From assembly GCA_928212115.1 (NCBI GenBank), contig CAKMRJ010003334.1:23265208-23329207 (forward strand): DNA of 64,000 nt, read 5' to 3'. Numbering within the stretch: position 1 is the first letter of the stretch; the number at the start of each line of letters is the position of its first letter. Position numbers and translations under genes: made by a program. Shown one piece after another: positions 32,483-44,156 of the stretch. The DNA comes from Lactuca virosa (taxonomy: Eukaryota > Streptophyta > Magnoliopsida > Asterales > Asteraceae). The notes beneath the pieces are model-generated. The model saw only the letters and a program-made list of their open reading frames with translations. It searched no databases and was not told the DNA's origin.

Positions 32483-32580
32483 GTACGTTGGGCGTACGCA
32501 AATGTACGCTCAGCGTAATGCTGATTTTGTGCATCAGGGACTTGTACTTTGTGCTTCGATGGCGAGTATGCAGGGCGTAC
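32483..32580 (+). repeat. Second type A cluster in Tekay-2 LTR
   Basis: GTACG-TTGGG-CGTAC (32483-32497), GTACG-CTCAG-CGTAA (32504-32518) and GTATG-CAGGG-CGTAC (32566-32580), in the transcribed half of the LTR. Confidence 0.8.
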
Positions 32581-33493
32581 TCCCCAGTATGTCATTTTGG
32601 GCCTTTGTAAGGTTTGGGCCTTGTTGGGCCCAAACGGGTTATTGGGCCATAATGGGATTTTGTTGCATTTGATTTGGGCCTTGGGTTGCCATTTTAGGCT
32701 TTTGTGCATTTGGTCTGGACCTAGGTTATGGAACAAGTAAGAAAAGGGTAAAATGGTATTTTTCCCTTTAGAAGGTTGGTTTATGGAGTGGGCCTCGGAT
32801 TTTGGATTATCGGATTAATTATTGATTAAGTTTGTATTTATTGATTAGTTGGCGCGAGGTTGTCCGGTTCAGCGGTCCGAGCAGTTATTTGATTGTCAAC
32901 GGATTGAGGTGAGTTTTCTCACCATATCCATGGGTTGAAGGCACCAATGTCGGCCCATTATTTTTTATGTGGAATGCTAGTGGTCTTTGTGATGCTTGCA
33001 TTAAAGACCAGGATCCGGCCCTGGCAATTTAAAGAAAGACCAGGATGTGGCCCCTGACAATTTAATTAAAGGCCATGATCTGGCCCCTAACACTTGTATG
33101 AAAGAACGGGATTTGGCCCTCGACATTACAAGGGAAGATCATGATTTGGCCCATGGCAGGAAATGATTGTAAGACTATGATTCGACCCATAGCATTCACT
33201 TTCTATGTATGGTATGTGGTATTTTGGGGAACTCACTAAGCTTTGTGCTTACGATTTTTATGGTTATGGTTTCAGGTACTTCCGGTTCGAAAGGGAAGGG
33301 CCCGATTTGAACGCAGTGCATCCACCCATGTTACCGCATTATGATGATTTTGGGATTGTAATCTGATAACTATCTTCTTATAAAGTACTTTTAAATATTT
33401 AGAAAAAGAATATTGAGTGTTGACTTAAAGATAATTAATGTTTTGGTTGAATTAAAAATGAAATTTTTACCTCATAATTTTGGGTCGTTACTA

Positions 33494-33508
33494 GTTGGTA
33501 TCAGAGCC
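33494..33508 (+). other. Primer binding site of Tekay-2
   Basis: GTTGGTATCAGAGCC; the TGGTATCAGAGC core is complementary to initiator tRNA-Met. Confidence 0.85.
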
Positions 33509-34018
33509 TTGGTTTGAGGGATTCGGGCACACTATCGAGTATGACTGAACTCAAACTGAGGAATTAGTAATTTTTCTTTTAAAGAAAACGAGTTTTAAAA
33601 ATATTTTTGTAAAAGGAAACAAATTTCTAAAAGGATTTTTGTAAAGACAAAAGGGGTGTGATGCGTGCAATCAGCCGAGCTCAAGTAAGTGATTTCCAGA
33701 ATAGCCATACATGTTTTTTATGATTATATGTTATGAGAATTGCATGCTAGGATGAGGCTAGGGATACTTTCGGGAATTGCATGATAGTTTAGAGCTTTAG
33801 ACTTGCTTAGAAAGTGGCTGAATGAGTTAAGACTGGGCAAACTCAACGAGTTACCTTTCCAACTTGGCGAGTTGGCCCGGGGTTTCCCCGATCTTCTGGA
33901 CACTATTTGAACTTGACGAGTTGTTGCGATAACTCGGCGAGTTGACTAGGGTTTTCCCCGGTTTTCTGAGAACTGAAGGAACTCGACGATTCGGTAGATG
34001 CACTCGACGAGTTGGGTC
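33509..34018 (+). other. Tekay-2 leader with type B palindromes, cut by Copia-2
   Basis: No ORF. 33841-34012 holds six ACTCGnCGAGT-type palindromes: ACTCAACGAGT (33841), AACTTGGCGAGTT (33861), AACTTGACGAGTT (33910), AACTCGGCGAGTT (33931), a broken one at 33980 and ACTCGACGAGT (34002-34012). Between them stand repeated TTTCCCCG(G/A)T phrases (33885, 33954). Copia-2 begins at 34019. Confidence 0.7.
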
Positions 34019-34766
34019 TGATGGGTTTTATGTACTCTAACATTCCTATGGTGCACATACAACCCTAATGCTTTGGATCTAAGTTTTCTCTAATTATACA
34101 TGCAATATTGATTTCCAAAGCATGAACCCTAAACTAGCATACAAAATTGATATATGAATCATAAAACTAGTTAGAATATTACCTTTTGATGCAGCTAGTA
34201 GAACTTTGGCCTTAAGAGAACTTAGCACCCCAAGTGTTGTGCCTCAAACAAGTCACAAACACCAACAAACAACTAGGTGGATATGAGAGAGGTTTAGGAG
34301 ACTCAAAATCGGATTCTTCTTCTTGGAATGCAAGTGATAACCGATTTTAGGCTTAAAGTTACATATATATAGTGTAGAATTCCAAGAGTCATGTGTAAAT
34401 CTAATTCTTACACTTAAGCTTATGATCCAACACTTGATTTGGACTAACACTTCATTGACTAACCCATAAGCTTAGCCCATCACAAATCAATCATGGATCA
34501 TTAGCCCAATCCATATGTATCAATTTAATTAGTCTCTTTTGATCACTAAATTAATTCAAAATTAATTCTTGATCAATACTAATTAAATAATATGATTTCT
34601 CAATTAATATATTATACTTATAATATATCAATAAATCACAAATAACCTTTTTCTCAAATATCCATCTATCAAATTGTTTTGGTGAAGGCAACCCGAAATG
34701 GACCATGCTACTATCGGGTCAAGTACATACCAATTATAGTTAGGGGCTTAGACACCTAATCCAATA
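34019..34766 (-). repeat. Copia-2 3' LTR
   Basis: 748 bp. In element orientation it begins TATTGGATTAGG (G of the usual TGTTGG changed to A) and ends AACCCATCA. Polypurine tract AAGTGGGAGAC abuts it at 34767-34777. Confidence 0.88.
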
Positions 34767-35621
34767 GTCTCCCACTTGGATAAGTCTAATAATTTCCAAT
34801 GCAACTTAAAATCCGATTAGCAATCGTAGCTCACAAAAAGCCGTTGTCGTACTCTGACGCGTACGTTAGATAAGTGATCATATAATCCTCTGTTCTTCAA
34901 AATATCGTGTGGACAAAGACATGGAATAAATTCATACTCTTTGTCCAACAGTTTGTTTCCCGATTTCTGATTTGTTTGACATAGAACTTAATTGAACACA
35001 TCAATTGAGTCTTGACCGGGCCCGACACATAAGTCAAAACAAAATCATCTAGGGGCCCAAGATATCGCTTTTAATCCTCTTAGGAAAAAAGGAACAGATA
35101 AACTTCGACTTATATGCTTGTATTAACTACTCGTTAAATCATACACAACAACACGTTTTATAACATCAAGTTACTGATGCATTTTCGCACTGTCAATGTA
35201 CAACCAACTCATAATCAACAACTCATATATCTTGGTTTTAAGACTATATGATATTATCATCTCACAATCACTCGTGATAAATTCCATGAAGTGATTCATG
35301 TGAGTGTGGGTTTAGTCCAATACTCAAATCTTATTTCAAGAGCACTCATGAATGTTTGTAGCAAACTTTGCTATGTCTAACACCTTAGACAATCTTAAAA
35401 AAACCCATTAATGATAGTCTACTTTCATAACCTACTTCCAAAGTATGATCGACTGTGGATAGTTTGAATAATCTTATTATCCTGGAAGTCACAACATGCA
35501 AAAATGAAACAATAGTAAATAATTGACACAAGATTGTAACTTTACTTATAAATAAAACTCCTTTCATTCAATCATCAAATGTCAATTACATTTTAGCTTT
35601 TATAAGTTTCTAAATGTCTAT
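34767..35621 (-). other. Copia-2 3' untranslated region
   Basis: No ORF. Conserved in order with 26200-26976 and 56821-57682, so it is a shared functional 3' region rather than random spacer. Confidence 0.8.
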
Positions 35622-38600
35622 CTAATCACTAAAACTAATATCGTCCTTCAGCCCAGTACTTCTAGCGTGCTGCAAGTGCTTAACCCTACTCAGTCCCTTC
35701 GTAAGGAGATCTGCTGGGTTCTCCTCTGACGATACCCCATTCATTAAGAGGAGTCCTTCTACTCGATGTCTTATGAAGTGATATTTTCTGTCGATGTGCT
35801 TGGATCTGCCATGATCCCTTGGTTCCTTAGCTAAGGCGACCGCACCCTCGTTGTCACAGAAAATCTCCATAGGCTCCTTTACAGCTGGTACAACTCTAAG
35901 GTCTTCGATGAAATTCTTTAGCCATATCGCCTCCTTCGACGCTTCACTTGCTTCTATGTACTCTGATTCGCACGTTGAATCAGCTATAGTTTCCTGTTTG
36001 GAACTTTTCCAAGTTACTGCTCCTCCATTTAAGGTGAATATCCAACCCGAATGAGAGCGGAAATTATCTCTATCGGTCTGAAAGCTGGCATCACTATACC
36101 CTGTCACTCTTAATTCATCACTCCCACCGAGGGTAAGGACCTATTCCTTAGTCCTTCGCAGGTACTTAAGAATGTTCTTTACCGTAGTCTAGTGAGCTTT
36201 ACCAGGATTCCCTTGATATCTACTAACCATGCTCAAAGCAAAGGCTACATCAGGGCGAGTACAAGTCATAGCATACATGATCGAGCCAACTGCAGAAGCA
36301 TATGGTAATCGACTCATTTCTGCTATCTCAGTATTTATACTCGGACTCTGAGTCTTACTCAGTTTGGTATTACTCTGGATAGGTAATTCTCCTTTCTTGG
36401 AGTCCTCCATGCTGAAATATTTCAACACCTTGTCCAAGTAGGTACTTTGACTAAGTCCTATTAGTCTTTTACTCCTATTTCTCGATATCCTTATCCCTAG
36501 AATGTAAGCAGCTTCCCCAAGGTCCTTCATAGCAAAACACTTCCCAAGCCAGGACTTAACCTCCTGCAAGGTTGGGATGTCGTTTCCTATGAGCAGTATG
36601 TCATTCACATACAATACCAGAAAGGTAACTATACTCCCACTAGCTTTGAAATATACACAAGACTCATCCTCACTTCTCGAAAAACCAAACTATTTGACTT
36701 TCTCATCGAAACAAAGATTCCATCTGCGAGATGCTTGTTTCAATCCATAAATGGATTTCTCAAGCTTACACACTCTATTAGGACACTTTGCATTGACAAA
36801 ACCCTCGGGCTGATTCATGTAAACATCTTCAGCCAACTTCCCATTAAGGAAAGCGGTTTTGACATCCATTTACCATATTTCATAATCATGAAATACAGTT
36901 ATGGCTAGCCTAACCCTTATAGATTTAATCTTCGCTACTGGTGAGAAGGTCTCATCATAGTCAACTCCAGGAGTGTCAGTAAAGCCCTTCGCAACCAATA
37001 GTGCATTATAAGTGTGTACTTTCCCATCCATGTCGGTCTTCTTCTTGAAGATCCATTTACACCCGACCATCTTAAGACCTGGTACATTGTCAATCAAGTT
37101 CCAAACTTGATTGTCATATATGGACTGAATCTCGCTGTCCACAGCCTCCTTCCATTTTGCAGACTCAGGGCCTACCATGGCTTCCTTGTAGTTGTTAGGT
37201 TCATCCAAATTTACTAGTGTACTATCACTGATAAATGTATCACCTTCAGTAGTAATATGGAAACCATAAAACTCAGGTGTCATTCTAACTCTACTGGAAC
37301 GCCTCAGAGGCAAGGACTCGTCAATCGGTTCAACAGGAGTTTCCTCCTCGGGTTGAGCGCTAGTGTTTGAGGTTCCTTCATCACTTAACTCATGAAGCTC
37401 TTCAATGTCAATTTGCCTCCCATTGTCCTCTTGGAATATGAGTTCTCTTTCACGGAAAACCCCTCTCCTTGCAACGAAGACAACATTGTCACTCGGTCTA
37501 TAGAAGAGATACCCAAAGGACTTCTGCGGGTAGCCGATGAAAATACATCGCTCACTACGAGGTTCGAGCTTGTCTTGAGTCTCTCGTCTTATGAAAGCCT
37601 CGCAAACCCAAACCTTGATATGTGCTAATGAGGGAACCTTCCCTGTCCACATCTCGTGAGGTGTTTTGGTAACGTTTTTAATAGGACTAGATTAAGGATA
37701 TGGGCGGCGGTCTCTAAGGCATACCCCCAGAATGAGATAGGTAACAAAGCTCGACTCATCATGGAACGAACCATGTCCAACAAGGTTCGATTACGCTTCT
37801 CAGCCACACCATTAAGCTGTAGTGTCCTTGGTGGCGTCAATTGCGAAACAATTCCACATTCCTTAAGATAGTCGTGGAACTCGATACTAAGATACTCACC
37901 ACCTTGATCGGATCGGAGCATCTTTATCTTCCTGCCCAGTCGATTGTCCACTTCTTGTTTAAACTCTTTGAACTTTTCAAAGGTTTCTGACTTATGCTTG
38001 ATTAAGTAAATATACCCATATCTACTATAATCACCAGTAAAAGTCACATAGAAGCGGTTAGCATCCCTTGTGGCGGATATGAAGGGTCCACACACATCGG
38101 TGTGTATGAGATCCAACAAACTCTCACCCCTTGCACATGAACCAGTGAAGGGTGACTTTGTCATCTTTCCAAGCAAACAAGATTCACATGTGTCATCCGA
38201 CTTTAAGTCAAATGACTCTAATACTCCATCCTTTTGGAGTTGGGCTATGCGCTTCTTATTGACATGTCCAAGACGACAATGCCATATGCATGCTTTATCC
38301 AAATCATTGGACGAATCAATATGTAACACATTATTTCCTAAGTTATCTAAAATCATCACAGTTTCATATATACCATTACAAGGCAATGCTTCAAAATAAA
38401 ATTTACCATTATAATAAGCATTAATACTACCAATCTCCTTATTAAATGAAAAAGTAAAACCTTGTTCATACAAACCATGAAAGGAAATAATATTTCTCGC
38501 CATATCAGACGAGTAGCAAGAATTATACAATTCTAAATTTAACCCACCACTAAGCAATAAAGAATAAACTCCAATCTTGGTGACATGCGACTTTTTCCTA

Positions 38601-38934
38601 TTGCCCATGATCAAGTTCATCTTCTCGTTCTCCACATCCCTACTTCTTTTTAGACCCTGCAAATCAGAACAAATGTGAAAAACACATCCTGTATCAAGGA
38701 CCCAAGAATTAGCATGTGATGAGTTGTTAGACAGAATAGTGCAAATACTTGCAAATGAGGGCTTGATCTTCCCATCCTTTATGTCCTGCAAGTATTTGGG
38801 GCAGCTTCGTTTCCAGTGCCCTTTTTCATGAAAATGGAAGCACTCTGCTTCCTTTGGATTGAGGAGGGGGTAGCAGAACCACCTTTGGACCCACTAGAAG
38901 AGGATCCAACATGGTACTTTCCCTTGTGGCTCTT
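35622..38934 (-). pseudogene. gag-pol: Copia-2 gag-pol polyprotein, 5'-truncated
   Basis: Reading leftward: zinc knuckle at about 38860-38800 with its second Cys replaced (CFHFHEKGHWKRSC); protease SWVLDTGC at about 38710; integrase zinc finger and core at 38270-37620 (HCRLGHVNKKR, HTDVCGP, GVAEKRNRTLLDMVRS); RT at about 37150-36580 with Y-V-N-D in place of Y-V-D-D (Asn codon 36603-36605); RNase H at 36100-35640 (GYSDASFQTD, CDNEGAVALAKEP, NPADLLTKGLS). The order PR-INT-RT-RH defines Ty1/copia. In-frame stops: TAA for CAA near 36868, TAG for TGG near 36190 and 36145, TAG for GAG near 36687. Close relative of Copia-4. Confidence 0.92.
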
Positions 38935-38991
38935 TGTGACAACCCGAAATTTTCATTTGTTTAAACTCTATAGTCAAGCACTACAAATATT
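38935..38991 (+). repeat. Chromovirus array: LTR1 start fragment
   Basis: 57 bases matching the start of the LTR at 42024 (TGTGACAACCC...CTACAAATATT). It then jumps into protease-coding sequence through the shared bases ATATT. Confidence 0.88.
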
Positions 38992-41955
38992 CTGTGCTTC
39001 GTATCATCTCAATTATTCAAGCCCAAAAGTACCTGCGTAAGGAATATCGTGCATTCCTGGCGCACGTTGTCGATACAAACCGGAAAACGAAAGACCTAAA
39101 AGACCTCCCCGTAGTACGCGATTTTCCCGACGTCTTTCCGGAAGAACTCCCAGGATTACCCCCGCAACGTCAAGTCGAGTTCTGAATCGACTTAATTCCA
39201 AGAGCGACCCCCGTAGCCAAATCGCCCTATCGTCTAGCACGTGCTGAGATGCAAGAACTGTCCGGTCAACTTAACGAACTGCTCAGTAAGGGCTGTATAA
39301 GACCAAGCTTCTCACCCTGGGGAGCACCAGTCTTGTTCGTAAAGAAGAAAGACAGATCGTTCCGTATGTGCATCGATTACAGGGAACTCAACAAGCTTAC
39401 AGTCAAAAATCGTTACCCTCTTCCTCACATAGACGATTTATTCGACCAGCTGCAAGGGGCGAGCTACTTTTCCAAGATTGATCTGAGGTCCGGGTATCAC
39501 CAGTTACGAGTGCTTGAGGAGGATGTTCTGAAGACAGCCTTCCGAACTCGTTACGGACACTACGAGTTCGTAGTGATGCCATTCGGATTGACCAATGCGC
39601 CCGCAGTATTCATGGACTTAATGAATAGGGTATGCCGTCCTTACTTGGATCAGTTCGTCATCATTTTCATCGATGACATACTTATCTACTCTCTAAGTAA
39701 GGAGTAACATAGCGATCATTTGCGACAAGTCCTAGGAACCTTACGATCAGAGAAGCTTTATGCGAAGTTCTCTAAATGCGAATTTTGGATCCGAAGAGTC
39801 GAATTCTTAGGACACGTGGTTAGCGAAGAGGGAATCCACGTGGACCCTTCCAAAATTAAAGCCATTGAGAACTGGTCAGCACCGAAGACGCCTACGGAAA
39901 TTCGTCAATTTCTAGGCCTCGCTGGCTACTACCGCAGATTCATACAGAACTTCTCTCGAATTGCGAAACCTCTTACAACATTGACCCAGAAAGGCGTGGC
40001 CTTTGACTGGGAAGAGAAGCAGGAGAAAGCGTTCCAAACGCTAAAGCGAGCCTTATGCACCGCACCGATACTATCCCTCCCCGAAGGGATAGAAGACTTC
40101 GTGGTATACTGCGATGCATCCAACCAGGGGCTCGACTGTGTTCTGATGCAACGAGGTAAGGTCATCTCCTACGCCTCAAGACAGCTGAAGACACACGAGG
40201 TCAACTACACCACACACGACCTCGAATTAGGAGCATTTGTGTTTTCCCTGAAGATCTGGAGACACTACCTGTATGGTACGAAGAGCACTATCTTTACAGA
40301 CCACAAAAGCCTACAACACATATTCAAGCAGAAGGAGCTTAATATGAGACAACGACGGTGGGTCGAACTACTCAATGACTACGAATGCGAAATTCGTTAT
40401 TATCTGGGTAAAGCCAACGTGGTAGCAGACGCCCTAAGTCGGAAAGAATATTCTGGTCGAAGAGTCAAGTCATTAACAATGACTATCCATTCGCAACTAT
40501 CTGCACAAATTAAAGAGGCTCAGCTCGAAGCCTTAAAACCTGAAAATGTGGCGGGAGAATCCCTACGTAGAATGGATAAGAACTTGGAAATCAAGTGTGA
40601 CGGGGCCTTATATCTCATGGACCGGATATGTATACCGAGACACGGTCGCTTCAGAGACTTGGTCATGAAGGAAGCTCACAACACTCGATACTCCATCCAC
40701 CTGGGTTCAGATAAGATGTACTTGGATCTTAAAAAGTCATACTGGTGGCCTAACATGAAAGCAGAGATTGCTACCTTCGTGAGTAAATGCCTTACTTGCG
40801 CAAAGGTTAAGGTCGAATACCAGAAACCATCAGGTCTACTAAAAACAAACAGAGATACCTGAATGGAAGTGGGAGCGGATCACTATGGACTTCATAACCA
40901 AGCTACCCAAGACAACGGGTGGGCTTGATACCATTTGGGTCATCGTCGACAGATTGACCAAGTCCGCACACTTCCTGCCCATCAAGGAAACTGACAAAAT
41001 GGAGAAGCTCACAAGAACATACATTAGAGAGATCGTACGACTTCATGGTGTTCCTATATCTATTATCTCCGATAGAGATAGTCGATTCACTTCGAGGTTC
41101 TGGCAGTCATTACAAAGCTCCTTAGGAACGAGGCTGGACATGAGTACAGCCTACCATCCACAGACCGACAGACAAAGTGAGAGAACTATCCAAACCTTGG
41201 AAGATATGATGTGAGCCTGTGTGATCGACTTTGGGAAGGCATAGGATACCCACTTACCCCTTGTTGAATTCTCTTACAACAACAGTTATCACACGAGCAT
41301 CAAGGCTGCTCCATTTGAAGCCCTCTATGGCCGGAAGTGTAGATCCCCTCTGTGTTGGGCTGAGGTGGGTGACACTCAGTTAGCTAAAGGACAAGTTCCT
41401 GACAGCGCTCTCACAGGTCCGGAGATCATTCGGGAAACGACAGAGAGGATCGTTTAGATTCGTGCACGATTGAAAGCCTATAGAGACCGACAGAAAAGCT
41501 ACGCAGACAAACGGAGGAAACCTTTGGAATTCCAGGTGGGAGACCGAGTCCTTTTGAAGGTCTCACCCTGGAAGGGGTTGATACGCTTCGGAAAGCGTGG
41601 AAAGCTAAATCCAAGATACATAGGGCCTTTCGAGATTCTCGCTAGAATCGGGCCTGTAGCATACAAACTCAATCTACCCCACGAGCTTAGTAACGTACAT
41701 CCTACCTTCCACGTCTCGAACTTGAAAAAGTGCCTATCCGATGAGACTCTTGTAATCCCACTCGACGAGATCGAGATCAACGAGAGCCTCAACTTCGTGG
41801 AAGAACCTGTGGAGATCATGGACCGAGAGGTCAAACGAACGAAACAAAGCCGCATCCCAATCGTGAAGGTTCGCTGGAACGCCAAGCGAGGACCGAAGTT
41901 CACTTGGGAGCGCGAGGATCAAATGAAACTTAAATATCCTCATCTTTTTACTTAG
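38992..41955 (+). pseudogene. pol: Array internal 1: pol (RT, RNase H, integrase, chromodomain)
   Basis: The frame opens inside the protease-RT linker. RT at about 39300-39700 with MCIDYRELNK, SKIDLRSGYHQ and an intact FIDDIL (about 39670). RNase H at about 40060-40450 (YCDASNQGL, TDHKSL, KANVVADALSRK). Integrase zinc finger at about 40660-40800, core 40890-41210 (MDFITKLPK, HPQTDRQSERTIQT), tail and chromodomain to TAG-free end at 41953-41955 (IPIVKVRWNAK, FTWEREDQM, KYPHLF). Stops: TGA 39183, TAA 39705, TGA 41212, TAG 41242, TAG 41455; a one-base insertion near 40845 shifts the frame before the integrase core. Gag and protease are deleted. Confidence 0.92.
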
Positions 41956-42790
41956 TTATATTGTAATAACTTAGTTGCTTGAACTCTAATTTCGGGATGA
42001 AATTCCCTCTAACGAGGGGATGATGTGACAACCCAAAATTTTCATTTGTATAAACTCTACAGTCAAGCACTACAAATATTATTCAAATTCATTTCAGTAC
42101 ATTTTTGGCCGGTTTAAAGCCTGTTCGGGTGTTTTTATTTAAAATTCATCAAACGGACAAATAAAAGGAAGTATCTTCTAGGAGGAATGTGTAGTAAATA
42201 AACACTTCAACACCATAACAAGGTGTTTACGGCCAAACTTGGGGAGTTTGGGCCGAAAACTCCTCTTGAACTTGAACTCATGCTTAAGGCATGAGTTTAC
42301 TCCCCACTTCCTCACTTTACACTTCCAAACTCAAGAACACCCACAATTCTCTCTCAAGTATCATAACACATTTCTTCCAATCTTCCAAAAATGTAAGTTT
42401 TTCTTCACTTGATTTGTTGTTATAACCTTTCATCTAGTTTTTATACATCATTTCATCCATAAATTCTTCATTTTTACTTAGATCTTCAAGTGTTCTTCAA
42501 AACACCAAGAACACACACTAGTGTTCTTGGACCTTAAACACTCTTGCAAGCTTCCTTTAAGTAAGTACACCCCTTTTAACTAGTTATGTGCTTAGATTAC
42601 TTGCTAAACCATTGAAAAACACCAAGAATCCCCAAGGACATATGAATTTACGGCCAAGGCAATCTCCTTGGACCGTAAACACCATAAGGTGGTGCATATG
42701 GACCACCATTACCTTCTAGGGCTTGGATATTGGACTAGAACCTTGCATGCACGAGCTAAAGACCTTAAACCACGAAATGGTAGGAGTTAC

Positions 42791-43160
42791 CATGGGTTTA
42801 CGGCCATAAACTCATGGGTTTACGACCGTAAACTCCATGGGAGTTGGTCCCAAAACCGTAAACTCCAATGAAGGGCCATTTTGAGCCTTAATCCCTTCCT
42901 TAGCCTTGGATACTAGTCTAGATCACTTCCTAGAAGTGTTTAGGACCTTAATCATCAAAAAGGTCAAGAACACATAGAATTTACGGTCGTAAACTCATTG
43001 GGAATGGTCCATGGGCCGTAAACTCTATAAAGTGGTGCCATTGTGCCACCATGACTTCCTAAGGATTGGACTTGACTATAAGATGCGAAATCATGACTTA
43101 TAAGACCTTTTAGCACACAAAGGTGCTAATTACCATGAGTTTACGGCCGTAAACTCATGG
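42791..43160. repeat. Type C palindromes (TTTACGGCCGTAAA)
   Basis: 43133-43160 is a perfect 28-base palindrome (arm CCATGAGTTTACGG). Imperfect relatives: 42791-42817 and 42814-42841 (CATGGGTTTACG...CGTAAACTCCATGG), with single arms at 42228, 42650, 42852, 42975 and 43015 (ACGGCC/ACCGTAAACTC). They lie in the part of the LTR downstream of the presumed transcription start. Confidence 0.88.
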
Positions 43161-43496
43161 GGGAAATGACCATAAACCTTAAACTCATGTGTTGTTACCA
43201 TATGGGAAGTAAACTCCAATGTGAGGCCATACTCTCTTTAGATACAACCCTTTAGTACTCCTAGAACTTGAATCAAAGTGTTATCCATGTATTAGGGTGT
43301 CTTTACTTGATAAATTGGTTGTTAAATGACTAATTGGATACATATATGTATCATTACATGTTAAATAGGATCCGTGTGTGTGTTCAAGTCCTCACTTGAC
43401 ACTTAGCATCCTATCGTGCACTTCTATCCAAACCACTCACTACAGGTGAGTTCATACCCCTTAATCAACCTTTGAAATGATTTTAAATGCTTTTAT

Positions 43497-43510
43497 GGGG
43501 GGGGGGGGGG
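43497..43510 (+). repeat. G14 homopolymer
   Basis: Fourteen consecutive G. Potential quadruplex-forming or slippage site, and an error-prone place in an assembly. Confidence 0.9.
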
Positions 43511-44050
43511 AATACAAGTTGAAATATTCTAGTTATTGCTTTAATCAAATGTGATTAATGACTAGAACAAACAGAAAGATTTACTACTACTTTCAAGATA
43601 CTATCCAATTTATGGTTTCTAAGCGTTCCAAAACCCTTTTATTAAACTTTTAAATACTAAAACTGTTTCCAAAACTCTTTTAAACTTGCATTGTTTTCAA
43701 ACTCATATCTACACTAATATATTTATATAAGTAAGACTTGAAGGACTTAGGACTGATAGCTCACCTTATTTCATGTTCCTTGTTTGGTTGTGGACTTAGG
43801 GTATCCTGTTATTTGTCCGAATGTCGTTGAAATCTTAGTTATATATTATATATATATATGTGTTGGATATAAAAGCTTTCACTTCAGTACAATACCTTTG
43901 TGTAACAAAGGCATACAAACAACTCTACTATTTAACTATAATAGGTATAGTTAAGGGATTACTACTCACTATTACTATTACAACGACCGATACAAGAGTC
44001 AGTACATTTATGAGTCACTACATAAGTACTACATTGAGAAACAATACATG

Positions 44051-44156
44051 CTATACACTATACAAGAGAACAGACTATACACTATACAAGAGAACATACT
44101 ATACACTATACAAGAGAACATACTATACACTATACAAAGGAACATACTATATACTA
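44051..44156 (+). repeat. 24-bp tandem repeat in LTR2
   Basis: Four full units of CTATACACTATACAAGAGAA + CATA and a partial fifth. The same block stands in LTR3 at 47835-47940. Confidence 0.9.

Larger units (their letters stand above)
31385..33492 (+). repeat. Tekay-2 LTR (about 2.1 kb) flanked by PPT and PBS
   Basis: Starts TGTAACTCC right after a polypurine tract and ends GTCGTTACT (CA expected), followed by an initiator-Met primer site. It therefore has an internal 3' end on its left and an internal 5' end on its right. Type A palindromes lie at 31752-31860, just before CCCTATTTAAGC (31895-31906), and at 32483-32580. 32990-33200 has five loose repeats of 'AGGACCAGGATCTGGCCC', about 40 bases apart. 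Confidence 0.75.
34019..38934 (-). mobile_element. Copia-2, minus strand, 5' part cut off by gypsy array
   Basis: 3' LTR at 34019-34766, 3' region, then a polyprotein reading leftward from 38934. The gag start, leader, primer site and 5' LTR are not here: at 38935 a chromovirus LTR (TGTGACAACCC) begins, and the missing half must lie beyond base 64000. The LTR is homologous to that of the non-autonomous copia element. Confidence 0.88.
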
